From an uncultured Eubacteriales bacterium (GTDB lineage: Bacteria > Bacillota > Clostridia > Lachnospirales > Lachnospiraceae): a stretch of 10,158 nt of DNA. The stretch is taken from contig UQVN01000109.1 in NCBI GenBank assembly GCA_900544525.1, positions 1-10,158 of the forward strand. Direction: 5' to 3'. Positions 1-5,843 of the stretch are shown here, in pieces. Each line of letters opens with the position of its first letter. The first letter of the stretch is position 1. A program made the translations under genes and the position numbers. The notes beneath the pieces were generated by a model, which was not told the origin of the DNA, ran no database searches, and worked only from the letters and a program-made list of their open reading frames with translations.

Positions 1-62
1 TTATCATAATACTTTAAAACTATAAGAAATGGGAATCTCTCATTTGATTTTTACTTTTAACA

Positions 63-118
63 AAAATAAAGTGTATAAGTTCTGAATTTTATTTTTCGTA
101 ACCTACACACTTTATTTT
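63..118. repeat. 12-bp inverted repeat, possible terminator
   Basis: AAAATAAAGTGT at 63-74 is exactly reverse-complementary to ACACTTTATTTT at 107-118, with a 32-nt loop. The right arm ends in a T-rich stretch, so it could act as a weak terminator for something upstream of the window. The stem is AT-rich and the loop is long, so its function is uncertain. Confidence 0.4.
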
Positions 119-128
119 AGATTTTATG

Positions 129-218
129 CAAAGCAACGAGCCATACCGAAGCACTTATGGTCTCATATAGCGACTGCCTGTGAACGTGAGAAGTTAGCAA
201 AGCGCACTTCTCATCGCT
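129..218. other. Structured intergenic element, possible dispersed repeat or RNA
   Basis: This stretch is visibly richer in G and C than its surroundings and contains nested inverted repeats. A small hairpin is formed by CCATA (141-145) and TATGG (156-160). A larger composite has AGCGA (169-173) pairing with TCGCT (214-218) around an inner stem TGAGAAGT (187-194) with ACTTCTCA (206-213), leaving an 11-nt loop and a 13-nt one-sided bulge. There is no T-tract at either end, so it is not a standard terminator. It lies just downstream of the SEC-C gene on the minus strand. I do not recognise a known RNA family. Confidence 0.35.
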
Positions 219-243
219 TCTTTCATGATTTATTTTTTCTTCC

Positions 244-399
244 TCAACAATGTTTGTAATTCTTACCACTTCCACATGGACATAGAGCATTTGGATATAT
301 TTTCTTTACTTTTTCAAAAGGAATCACGTTATCTAGTTTCATCGTCTCTTCATATGATTGACTTCCTTGTATTGTTATTTTGAATTGGTATCGTTTCAT
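244..399 (-). CDS. Small SEC-C motif protein, possibly truncated by TGA
   Basis: This 51-residue protein starts at the ATG at 397-399, behind AAGGTGA at about 404-410. Residues 40-51 form a SEC-C zinc-binding motif: Cys40, Cys42, a GSGKNYKH stretch and Cys51. The family, named after the SecA C-terminus, binds zinc with C-x-C-x8-C-[C/H], usually followed by Gly. Here the codon for the fourth ligand is TGA (244-246). The next codon encodes Gly, and reading continues for six residues to a second stop at 223-225. Either a nonsense mutation has removed the last ligand, or the TGA is read through. The N-terminal 39 residues, with a YQFKITIQG opening, recall passenger proteins of the pRiA4b ORF-3 type, but only weakly. 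It lies 38 bp after the 87-residue gene on the same strand, so the two may be one transcript. Confidence 0.55.
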   Translation of the reverse strand: MKRYQFKITIQGSQSYEETMKLDNVIPFEKVKKIYPNALCPCGSGKNYKHC

Positions 400-437
400 A
401 TCGTCACCTTACTTCTTTCGTTTATTATTCATCACCT

Positions 438-701
438 CTATGCTTCTGATTGCTTTCTCAAATTTCTAATAATAACTACGAATTCAACAATCAAATCAAA
501 AAATATTGTTAATAGTGCAATAATGAAAGGAATTTGTGCTTCTTTCCTATCACGATGTTTCAATGCCAAGTGCGTTGATAAAATAAGAGTAAATAAATGG
601 CTTATCTTATTTTCATGAAAACGTACGATTGTTTCTAACTTTTTCACTCTAGCTTCTAATTGCTTTTCCATTTCACTCAATATAGGAAAAAGCTCTATCA
701 C
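438..701 (-). CDS. Small coiled-coil/single-TM protein, unknown function
   Basis: I do not recognise this 87-residue reading frame. It opens with a charged, probably coiled-coil segment (about residues 10-30, MEKQLEARVKKLE onward). A second charged patch (KHRDRKE) is followed by one hydrophobic helix (about 57-78) and a short basic tail. The layout resembles small single-pass membrane proteins. The start is unclear: GTG at 699-701 has only a weak GGTG upstream, and ATG at 669-671 (residue 11) has a weak GAGTG. It precedes the SEC-C gene by 38 bp on the same strand, which supports a two-gene unit. The opposite strand is also open here (358-618), but its translation looks like a shadow. Moderate to low confidence that it is expressed. 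Confidence 0.42.
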   Translation of the reverse strand: MIELFPILSEMEKQLEARVKKLETIVRFHENKISHLFTLILSTHLALKHRDRKEAQIPFIIALLTIFFDLIVEFVVIIRNLRKQSEA

Positions 702-895
702 TGTATTTTCACCACATATTTTTTATTCTACTATATTTTTCATAAATCATTAAGATATGACATTTTTCTTAAAATTTTTTTATTTTAATTCACTCATATA
801 GCCTATTATTGTATCGTTTTTTTAATTCTTAGCAATGAATCCCTTTTCTTATACATTCCATTAGCGTCATGTAACAAATAGCTCCTGTCATTTTA

Positions 896-925
896 TTCCT
901 TTCTTTGCTATACTATTGCTATGAT
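896..925 (+). promoter_or_regulatory. Possible vanR-type gene promoter
   Basis: TATGAT (920-925) is a good -10 candidate 27 bp before the response-regulator start. TTCCTT (896-901) is a poor -35 at 18-bp spacing. The same TATGATAAA string occurs before the C39 peptidase gene, so both promoters may share an activator-dependent architecture. Confidence 0.35.
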
Positions 926-952
926 AAAATGCTGACAAAGGAGATACCTACC

Positions 953-1654
953 ATGGAGAAAAAAATTTTAGTCGTAGACGACGAACATTCCATTGCTGAT
1001 TTAGTTGAATTATATTTGACGGCGGAAGGCTGGAATGTTCTCAAATTCGACAACGGCACCGATGCCCTTACTTGCATCCAACAGGAAGAACTTTCTATGG
1101 CCATTTTAGATGTTATGCTCCCTGATATCGATGGATTTAAACTGTGCCAAAAAATACGTGAAAAACACTTTTATCCAGTTATTATGCTGACCGCTAAAAT
1201 AGAAGACATTGATAAAATTACTGGCCTCACCATCGGGGCTGATGACTATATTACAAAACCTTTTAATCCACTAGAACTTGTGGCTAGAGTAAAAACGCAA
1301 TTTCGGCGTTATGAAAAATACAACCACCCAGAAGTTATGACAGAGAAATCCACGGAGGAAACCATCGATATCCGAGGTCTATCTATTAGCCTAACTTCCC
1401 ATTCTTGCACATTAAATGGAAAGGAACTCATACTGACACCGAGAGAATTTTCGATTTTGTGGTATTTATGTAAAAATCGCAGACGAGTTGTTTCCTCAGA
1501 AGAAATCTTTGAGCAAGTCTGGGGCGAAGAATTTTTTAATAGCAACAATACGGTGATGACTCATATCGGTCGCATTCGTGAAAAAATGAATGATTCTAGA
1601 AAAAATCCAAAATATATTAAAACAGTATGGGGAGTGGGGTATCAAATTGAATAG
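953..1654 (+). CDS. VanR-type OmpR-family response regulator
   Basis: This 233-residue two-domain response regulator takes a phosphate from its partner kinase and binds promoter DNA. The receiver domain (about 1-118) has the acidic pair Asp9-Asp10, the phospho-acceptor Asp53 in LDVMLPD, the switch Thr in VIMLTAK and the conserved Lys in the ITKPF motif. The C-terminal winged helix (about 135-233) has LTPREFSILWYL and ends TVWGVGYQIE. The string GLTIGADDYITKPFNPLELV is characteristic of the VanR group that controls vancomycin resistance operons. I chose ATG 953 because AAAGGAG lies 8 bp upstream; the upstream in-frame ATG at 905 overlaps the promoter. The gene overlaps the sensor kinase by 8 bp. 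No van ligase or dipeptidase gene follows, so I infer a different regulon, probably including the downstream peptidase. Confidence 0.93.
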   Translation: MEKKILVVDDEHSIADLVELYLTAEGWNVLKFDNGTDALTCIQQEELSMAILDVMLPDIDGFKLCQKIREKHFYPVIMLTAKIEDIDKITGLTIGADDYITKPFNPLELVARVKTQFRRYEKYNHPEVMTEKSTEETIDIRGLSISLTSHSCTLNGKELILTPREFSILWYLCKNRRRVVSSEEIFEQVWGEEFFNSNNTVMTHIGRIREKMNDSRKNPKYIKTVWGVGYQIE

Positions 1655-2849
1655 AATATTAAGTAAAAAAGAAATTTATCATCTTTCTCAAAGACTAAAA
1701 TATACGTTAGTACAACGTTTTATCCTATGTTATCTTCTCTATCTTTTTATAGGAGCACTGGCAATTCTTATGGCATATCTTCATTATAAAAGCCGAATTT
1801 GGTATGGAACGGAAGACTTTTATCTCTTCGTACACTCTGCTTGGAAGTTTATAACTCCCATACTATTGTTTTATGTGATAGTCGGAGCTCTTGGACTAGG
1901 CATTTATTTTCTTAGAAGAGCTTGTCGCTATTTAGACGAATTTCTGATTGCCTCTGAAAGTTTATTTCTTGACACCGAAAAAGACTTTGCCTTTTCAAAG
2001 GAATTACAACCTGTGGCACTTTATCTTAACTCTGTTCGAGATAATTTAAAAAACAGCCAGCGATTGGCTATGGAAGCGGAACAGCGCAAAAATGATTTAG
2101 TCGTCTATCTCGCCCACGATCTAAAAACCCCTCTCACTTCGGTCATCGGGTATTTGACACTCTTAAATGATGAGGAAGAAATTTCTCCGAAACTGCAAAA
2201 AAAATATTTAGGTGTAGCTTTAGAAAAAGCGGAACGATTGGAAGATTTAATCAATGAATTTTTTGAAATCACTCGCTTTAGCCTTACTCATCTTACACTA
2301 GAGCTCTCAGATATCAATCTAACGAGAATGCTAGAACAGATCATTTTTGAATTTCAACCGATGTTTTCAGACAAGGAGCTAACTTGTGAACTGGATGCAC
2401 CCAAAGACTATTTCTATCGATGTGATCCAGATAAACTTCAAAGAGTTTTTGATAACTTATTGAGAAATGCCGTAAACTACAGCTATCCAAATAGTACGAT
2501 TTTCATTGCTTTAAAAATAGAATCCACACATCTTTTATTAACAGTGCAAAATACTGGAAATACAATACCAGAAGAAAAACTGAATCGAATCTTTGAACAG
2601 TTCTTTCGCCTAGATACTTCTCGTAGCACAAAAAGCGGCGGTGCGGGCCTTGGACTGGCCATTGCAAAAGAGATTGTAAAACTCCATGGTGGAGAAATTT
2701 CTGCCCAAAGTATAGAAAATCAGGTGACATTTTCCGTAAGGCTACCGCTACCTAAAACAACAGAAAATACTTCCCAAAACATTGACAATCAAAACAATAC
2801 AAATGGTGAACCGTTGCATTCTACACAAATTAAAACAGCTCAAAAATAA
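1647..2849 (+). CDS. VanS-type membrane sensor histidine kinase
   Basis: A 400-residue sensor kinase, expected to phosphorylate the VanR-type regulator encoded just before it. Two transmembrane helices (about 25-45 and 69-89) flank a short outside loop of about 23 residues, a compact sensor as in classical VanS. The H-box has the phospho-acceptor His157 in YLAHDLKTPLTSVIGYL. The ATPase domain shows an N-box (NLLRNAVNYS), a G1-like NTGNTI, an F-box (FEQFFRLDTSRS) and a glycine-rich GGAGLGLAIAKEIV. The TTG start at 1647, inside the vanR-type stop region, follows GGGGAGTGGGG. An in-frame ATG at 1590 would read through the end of the regulator and is less likely. The last 30 or so residues are an unusual Asn/Thr/Gln-rich tail beyond the ATPase domain. 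Confidence 0.92.
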   Translation: MNRILSKKEIYHLSQRLKYTLVQRFILCYLLYLFIGALAILMAYLHYKSRIWYGTEDFYLFVHSAWKFITPILLFYVIVGALGLGIYFLRRACRYLDEFLIASESLFLDTEKDFAFSKELQPVALYLNSVRDNLKNSQRLAMEAEQRKNDLVVYLAHDLKTPLTSVIGYLTLLNDEEEISPKLQKKYLGVALEKAERLEDLINEFFEITRFSLTHLTLELSDINLTRMLEQIIFEFQPMFSDKELTCELDAPKDYFYRCDPDKLQRVFDNLLRNAVNYSYPNSTIFIALKIESTHLLLTVQNTGNTIPEEKLNRIFEQFFRLDTSRSTKSGGAGLGLAIAKEIVKLHGGEISAQSIENQVTFSVRLPLPKTTENTSQNIDNQNNTNGEPLHSTQIKTAQK

Positions 2850-2850
2850 T

Positions 2851-2916
2851 GTTAGAAAATCGTAAGAATTTCTAGAGAAAAAGTAGTGAATTTTGTTTGA
2901 AAATATGAGAGAACAA
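2851..2916 (+). promoter_or_regulatory. 11-bp phased GAAWWW operator array, putative VanR-type site
   Basis: Five cores, GAAAAT (2855), GAATTT (2866), GAAAAA (2877), GAATTT (2888) and GAAAAT (2899), start exactly 11 bp apart. A sixth, GAACAA (2911), follows at 12 bp. Units 1, 2 and 5 share a GT at their start (GTTAGAAAATC, GTAAGAATTTC, GTTTGAAAATA). The second unit, TCGTAAGAATTT, agrees closely with the enterococcal VanR box as I remember it (TCGTANGAAATT). OmpR-family regulators bind head-to-tail repeats about one helical turn apart. The array begins right after the vanS-type stop codon and ends next to the -35 position of the peptidase promoter. VanR-type binding is inferred. Confidence 0.68.
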
Positions 2917-2931
2917 AGTTGTCCTTTTCTG

Positions 2932-2937
2932 TATGAT
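2932..2937 (+). promoter_or_regulatory. -10 box of the C39 peptidase promoter
   Basis: TATGAT lies about 40 bp before the peptidase start codon. No good -35 hexamer is found 16-18 bp upstream (about 2908-2915). This fits a promoter that depends on an activator bound at the adjacent phased array. Confidence 0.5.
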
Positions 2938-2978
2938 AAATATAGAAATACAAAGAAAACAAGAAAGGATAACTTTTT

Positions 2979-3857
2979 ATGAAAATAATAGATACAACAG
3001 CAAAACCTCAAACTCATGAAACGAGAACGTATACAAAAAAGACAAATCACGCCTCCAAAAGAAAATCAAAAAGGAGAAAACGTCATCCAAAACTTCTATG
3101 GACTATGGCAATCTTCTGCATTATTTTTGCTCTAACAACAGGAAAAAGTGGAAATTTATTGGACAGTATTATGAATCACATACCAATTTCACAAGGAACA
3201 CCCAAACTAAAGCGATATGCCAAAGAACATGGACTTCTTCTCTCTGATTATCCACAGAAACTCATTGAACTTTATGAAAGAAATCCAGAAACAAAGCAGT
3301 TTGTGTTTGAATATCCATTAAAAAAAGACAATGCTCCTGCTGCCACATTAGACTCTATTAACACTTCTTCTGTTCCACTTTTTCTCCAATGGGATCAGAG
3401 ATGGGGTTACGAGCAGTATTCTGGCGATCTCTTTGGACTCACTGGTTGTGGCCCTACTTGCCTTTCCATGGTATCCGTATATTTGACAGGTGACACTACC
3501 ATGACGCCAATCTCCATGGCAAAATTTTCCGAATCTCATGGCTATGCATCAACTGGCAATGGTTCTTCTTGGACTCTATTTTCAGAAGGCGGTGTAAAAC
3601 TTGGCTTTGATGTCACAGAAATTCCTTTAGTTGAAAAACGCATTGTTGATAATTTAAATGTAGGAAATCCTATTGTGGCCGTTATGGGCCCTGGGGATTT
3701 TACAACAACGGGACATTTCATTGTATTGACTGGATACGAAAACGGCAAGATAAAAGTAAATGATCCAAACAGTAGAAAAAACTCAGAAAAACTTTGGCAT
3801 TTCTCTAAGATTAAAGGACAAATTCGAAATCTTTGGGTATTTCGAACTGCTTCTTAA
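2979..3857 (+). CDS. Membrane-anchored C39-like cysteine peptidase
   Basis: A 292-residue protein with a very basic cytoplasmic N-terminus (Arg/Lys cluster at 27-38) and a single hydrophobic signal-anchor (about 39-55). An outside linker follows, with the YPQKLIELYERNPETKQF segment (91-108) that commonly precedes this fold in Firmicutes. The papain-like C39_2 domain spans about 130-292. The catalytic Cys is Cys157 in LTGCGPTCLSMV, the His is His246 in TGHFIVLTGYENG, and Asp262 in VNDPNS completes the site. An AAAGGA ribosome binding site lies 9 bp before the ATG. C39 relatives process leader peptides or cleave small peptide substrates; the substrate here is unknown and no bacteriocin or ABC transporter gene is nearby. 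The position behind vanRS-type genes and the phased operator suggest an envelope-stress effector. No terminator is visible after the stop. Confidence 0.88.
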   Translation: MKIIDTTAKPQTHETRTYTKKTNHASKRKSKRRKRHPKLLWTMAIFCIIFALTTGKSGNLLDSIMNHIPISQGTPKLKRYAKEHGLLLSDYPQKLIELYERNPETKQFVFEYPLKKDNAPAATLDSINTSSVPLFLQWDQRWGYEQYSGDLFGLTGCGPTCLSMVSVYLTGDTTMTPISMAKFSESHGYASTGNGSSWTLFSEGGVKLGFDVTEIPLVEKRIVDNLNVGNPIVAVMGPGDFTTTGHFIVLTGYENGKIKVNDPNSRKNSEKLWHFSKIKGQIRNLWVFRTAS

Positions 3858-3872
3858 AGGAGGGTTTCTATT

Positions 3873-4386
3873 TTATAACACTCCACTTTTGTGAATGATA
3901 ACATAAGGGGTTTCTTTTTGACTGAAAGAATGAAGAATTCCTCTTTCTTTCAGATATATTTCAAATGCATGGCTTGTATATTGGATTCTAAGATCGCTAT
4001 ACCATAGAATTTCTTCGGTATCCTTTACATTCAAACAAACATTTTTTATGGCTTTGATTGCTAATTCTGCTGTCATGGATCTATCATAAGCATATCCAAG
4101 GATTTTTTTACTGTGTAAATCCATGACCGAAGCTAGATACGTCCATCCATCTTTTTTCGTGTAAATATAAGTGATATTCGTACACCACTTTTGATGAATG
4201 GCGGTTGTTGTAAAATCGCGATTTAAAAGGTTTTCTTTCTTATCAGAAGTTACTTTTTCACAGTTTCGTGTTTTGAAGGTACACGAAAAAAAAGCCTTAT
4301 AATAGGTACTTCTAGGGAAGTTTAAGACTTTACATATCCATTTTACTGAATAGACTTTTTATGCTTTTCGATGAAGGTAACGATTT
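3873..4386 (-). pseudogene. IS3-family transposase OrfB, inactivated
   Basis: The readable part (4352 down to 3873) runs from YSVKWICKVLNFPRSTYYK through NRDFTTTAIHQKW, GWTYLASVMDLHSKKILGYAY and YSDLRIQYTSHAFEIYL to a premature end. In intact relatives the first catalytic Asp lies in a TDITYI context; here it is TNITYI. The second catalytic Asp survives, but HSDLGSQ has become YSDLRIQ. The region with the third catalytic residue (Glu) is missing. Between YYK and NRDF the helix-turn-helix and linker part usual for the family is absent. A one-base loss near 4353-4358 separates this frame from the N-terminal IEKIVTFIEKHKK piece. It cannot be an active transposase. Confidence 0.85.
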
Positions 4387-4389
4387 TTT

Positions 4390-4665
4390 CTATCGTTCTC
4401 TTGCGAATATGGCGGTAGCTTTTTTTAAGATTTCATTTTCCATTTCGAGTTCTGCAATTCGTTTTTTCATTTTTTCATACTCTTTTACAGGCATTGCTTC
4501 TGTATCAGATACTTGTACATTTGAAAACTCCTTAATCCATTTATAGATCATTACATTTGCTACATCATACTCACGACTTAGATAGCTTACAGAGCTACCT
4601 GCTTGATATAAATCTATGATTTGTTATTTGAATTCTTCTGAATATCGAATTCCATTTTTGGACAT
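4390..4665 (-). pseudogene. IS3-family transposase OrfA, broken by a stop
   Basis: The 91-codon frame starts at ATG 4663-4665 behind AAGGTAAG. It encodes the usual OrfA layout: an N-terminal helix-turn-helix (RYSEEFK, then QIIDLYQAGSSVSYLSREYDV, IYKWIKEF) and a leucine-zipper-like segment (KRIAELEMENEILKKATAIF). Codon 14 is TAA (4624-4626) where relatives have Gln or Lys, a single-base change that kills the product. It ends at 4390, just before the orfB pseudogene, in the normal IS3 order. Confidence 0.85.
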
Positions 4666-4738
4666 AGTTAAGACTTACCTTTCTTACTTGTATTGTGCTT
4701 TGTTAAACTCTCTAAACATTTTTTAATATTTTTACTTC

Positions 4739-4891
4739 TCAAAAATCCCCATTCCATAACACATAATACAGCGTTCCGTATTCTGCTACATTTCTCACAA
4801 AATATTCTACGAATTCAACTCAATCTTCTTCTCTATAGCCTTTTAGTATTTTACTCAATAGGTTCTCTAACTTTTCGTTTAACTGTTCTCT
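4739..4891 (-). pseudogene. Unrecognised gene scrap
   Basis: The minus strand reads REQLNEKLENLLSKIL then KGYREED, an in-frame TGA (4820-4822), then VEFVEYFVRNVAEYG and TLYYVLWNGDF to a stop at 4739. The composition is protein-like on both sides of the TGA, which could be a mutated TGG. There is no start codon or ribosome binding site. I do not recognise the family. It lies between the IS remnant and the bioY promoter and is probably debris of a lost gene. Confidence 0.35.
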
Positions 4892-4932
4892 AGAAATATA
4901 CTTAAAAACTCTGATATATAATAAGCTTCCCA

Positions 4933-4965
4933 ATTGTAAACCAACTCCAAAAATAGGTTTACAAT
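4933..4965 (+). promoter_or_regulatory. BirA-type biotin operator of bioY
   Basis: ATTGTAAACC (4933-4942) and GGTTTACAAT (4956-4965) are a perfect 10-bp inverted repeat with a 13-bp spacer, matching the biotin repressor BirA half-sites. The right arm contains the promoter -35 box. BirA bound with biotinyl-AMP would block RNA polymerase, so bioY is expected to be expressed when biotin is scarce. Confidence 0.9.
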
Positions 4966-4986
4966 AAAACTAATCTTTGATATACT
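4958..4986 (+). promoter_or_regulatory. Sigma-A-type promoter of bioY
   Basis: TTTACA (4958-4963) and TATACT (4981-4986) are separated by 17 bp, a near-consensus vegetative promoter. It fires toward bioY, whose start codon is 34 bp after the -10 box. Confidence 0.85.
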
Positions 4987-5020
4987 AAAAAAAACATTAA
5001 GAAATGAGGTATTTATTATC

Positions 5021-5572
5021 ATGGAACGTACAATAACAAAAATAACAACTCAAGATATCGTTCATATTAGCATTTTTGCAGTTCTTATTGCACTTTGTTC
5101 CTGGATCTCAATTCCTACAGTAGTCCCATTTACACTACAAACAATGGGAGTATTTACTACTGTTGGCGTATTAGGAGGAAAAAAAGGCACCCTATCTGTT
5201 CTAATCTATATTCTTCTTGGTACAATTGGAGTTCCAGTTTTTGCTGGATTCACAGGAGGAATTCATAGTATCCTTGGCTTATCCGGTGGATATATTATAG
5301 GATTTTTATTTTCTGCTCTGCTTATGTGGGGAATGGAAAAGATCTTTGGAAGAAGTAGAATTGTATTAATTCTTTCAATGTTACTAGGTCTTCTCGTATG
5401 CTATGGATTTGGAACTCTATGGTTTCTGTTTATCTACACAGCGAAGAATGGCGCGATTGGAATTATCACAATTTTAGGATGGTGCGTGATTCCTTTTATC
5501 ATACCAGATCTACTTAAAATCTTTGTATCTATATTTCTAACAGAACAATTGAAAAAAGCAATAAGGGAATAA
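5021..5572 (+). CDS. bioY: BioY, biotin-binding S component of an ECF transporter
   Basis: A 183-residue hydrophobic protein with about six membrane helices, the usual length of BioY. It binds biotin in the membrane and works with the energy-coupling module (EcfA, EcfA', EcfT), encoded elsewhere. Recognisable family segments are the N-terminal IFAVLIALCSWISIP, the VVPFTLQTMGVF segment, GGKKGTLSVLIYILLG, GVPVFAGFTGG and the LSGGYIIGF loop. The ATG is preceded by GAGGT at 5006-5010 with 10-bp spacing. The BirA operator and promoter directly upstream confirm a biotin-regulated, apparently monocistronic gene. Confidence 0.95.
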   Translation: MERTITKITTQDIVHISIFAVLIALCSWISIPTVVPFTLQTMGVFTTVGVLGGKKGTLSVLIYILLGTIGVPVFAGFTGGIHSILGLSGGYIIGFLFSALLMWGMEKIFGRSRIVLILSMLLGLLVCYGFGTLWFLFIYTAKNGAIGIITILGWCVIPFIIPDLLKIFVSIFLTEQLKKAIRE

Positions 5573-5629
5573 AAATAAAGTTCTGAATCTTTCGGTTTCT
5601 CTAAATAATTCTTCCGCATCAATACAAAT

Positions 5630-5663
5630 ATGGACAGAAACCTACAAACTGGTCTCTGTCCAT
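5630..5663. terminator. Hairpin downstream of bioY, possible terminator
   Basis: ATGGACAGAAACC (5630-5642) pairs with GGTCTCTGTCCAT (5651-5663), 12 of 13 bp with an 8-nt loop. The T-run on the plus side (AAATTTTTC) begins about 12 nt after the stem, so terminator activity is uncertain. It is the only strong stem between the convergent bioY and SnoaL-like genes. Confidence 0.4.
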
Positions 5664-5704
5664 GGTAACAAATAAATTTTTCTATCTCTCTTCCATTCTT
5701 CTTA

Positions 5705-5842
5705 TAGTTTTCTCAATTCATCCATCATTGCTGGTCTATTTCAATATTGAACCTTCCATTCTGTAACCATTTCTTCATCCCAGCTTTCAAATGTATTCGT
5801 TCCCTTTTTTAATAAAGAAACAGAATGTCGTATTTCATAAAA
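5705..5842 (-). pseudogene. Unrecognised gene scrap after the SnoaL-like gene
   Basis: The minus strand reads FYEIRHSVSLLKKGTNTF, then ESWDEEMVTEWKVQY, a TGA (5741-5743), then NRPAMMDELRKL and a TAA (5702-5704), followed by a few more plausible residues. It looks like the helical C-terminal end of a former protein with in-frame stops and no start. It begins within 2 bp of the SnoaL-like stop codon. I cannot name the family. Confidence 0.35.
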
Positions 5843-5843
5843 T

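Larger units (their letters stand above)
3873..4665 (-). mobile_element. Degraded IS3-family (IS150-like) insertion sequence remnant
   Basis: Both halves of an IS3-type transposase are recognisable on the minus strand, orfA at 4390-4665 and orfB at about 3873-4386. Both are broken by stops, a frameshift, an internal loss and a 3' truncation. I could not see matching terminal inverted repeats or a target duplication, so the real borders are uncertain. The remnant starts 15 bp after the C39 peptidase stop codon, so it may have removed that gene's terminator. Confidence 0.85.

Noticed and set aside
358..618. Open plus-strand frame of 86 codons
   Set aside because: It is antisense to the coil-plus-helix gene, has no ribosome binding site and has a composition typical of a shadow frame.
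800..919. A second phased array upstream of the VanR-type gene
   Set aside because: TTC trinucleotides fall at roughly 10-bp multiples (828, 848, 858, 898), but without a shared flanking core; too weak to call.
2748..3050. Minus-strand frame across the vanS/C39 gap
   Set aside because: It is a Phe/Cys/Leu-rich shadow of AT-rich coding and operator DNA with no recognisable domain or ribosome binding site.
953..3857. Vancomycin resistance operon
   Set aside because: Only the regulatory pair is VanRS-like; no ligase, dipeptidase or racemase gene is present in the window.
2979..3857. Bacteriocin leader-processing peptidase of an ABC exporter
   Set aside because: The protein has a signal-anchor and an extracellular C39_2 domain but no ABC transporter domains, and there is no precursor peptide gene with a double-glycine leader nearby.
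223..5743. Alternative genetic code with TGA as a sense codon
   Set aside because: TGA interrupts several gene scraps and the SEC-C motif, but intact genes use TGG for Trp and TGA as a normal stop (for example the 6784-7236 Nudix gene).
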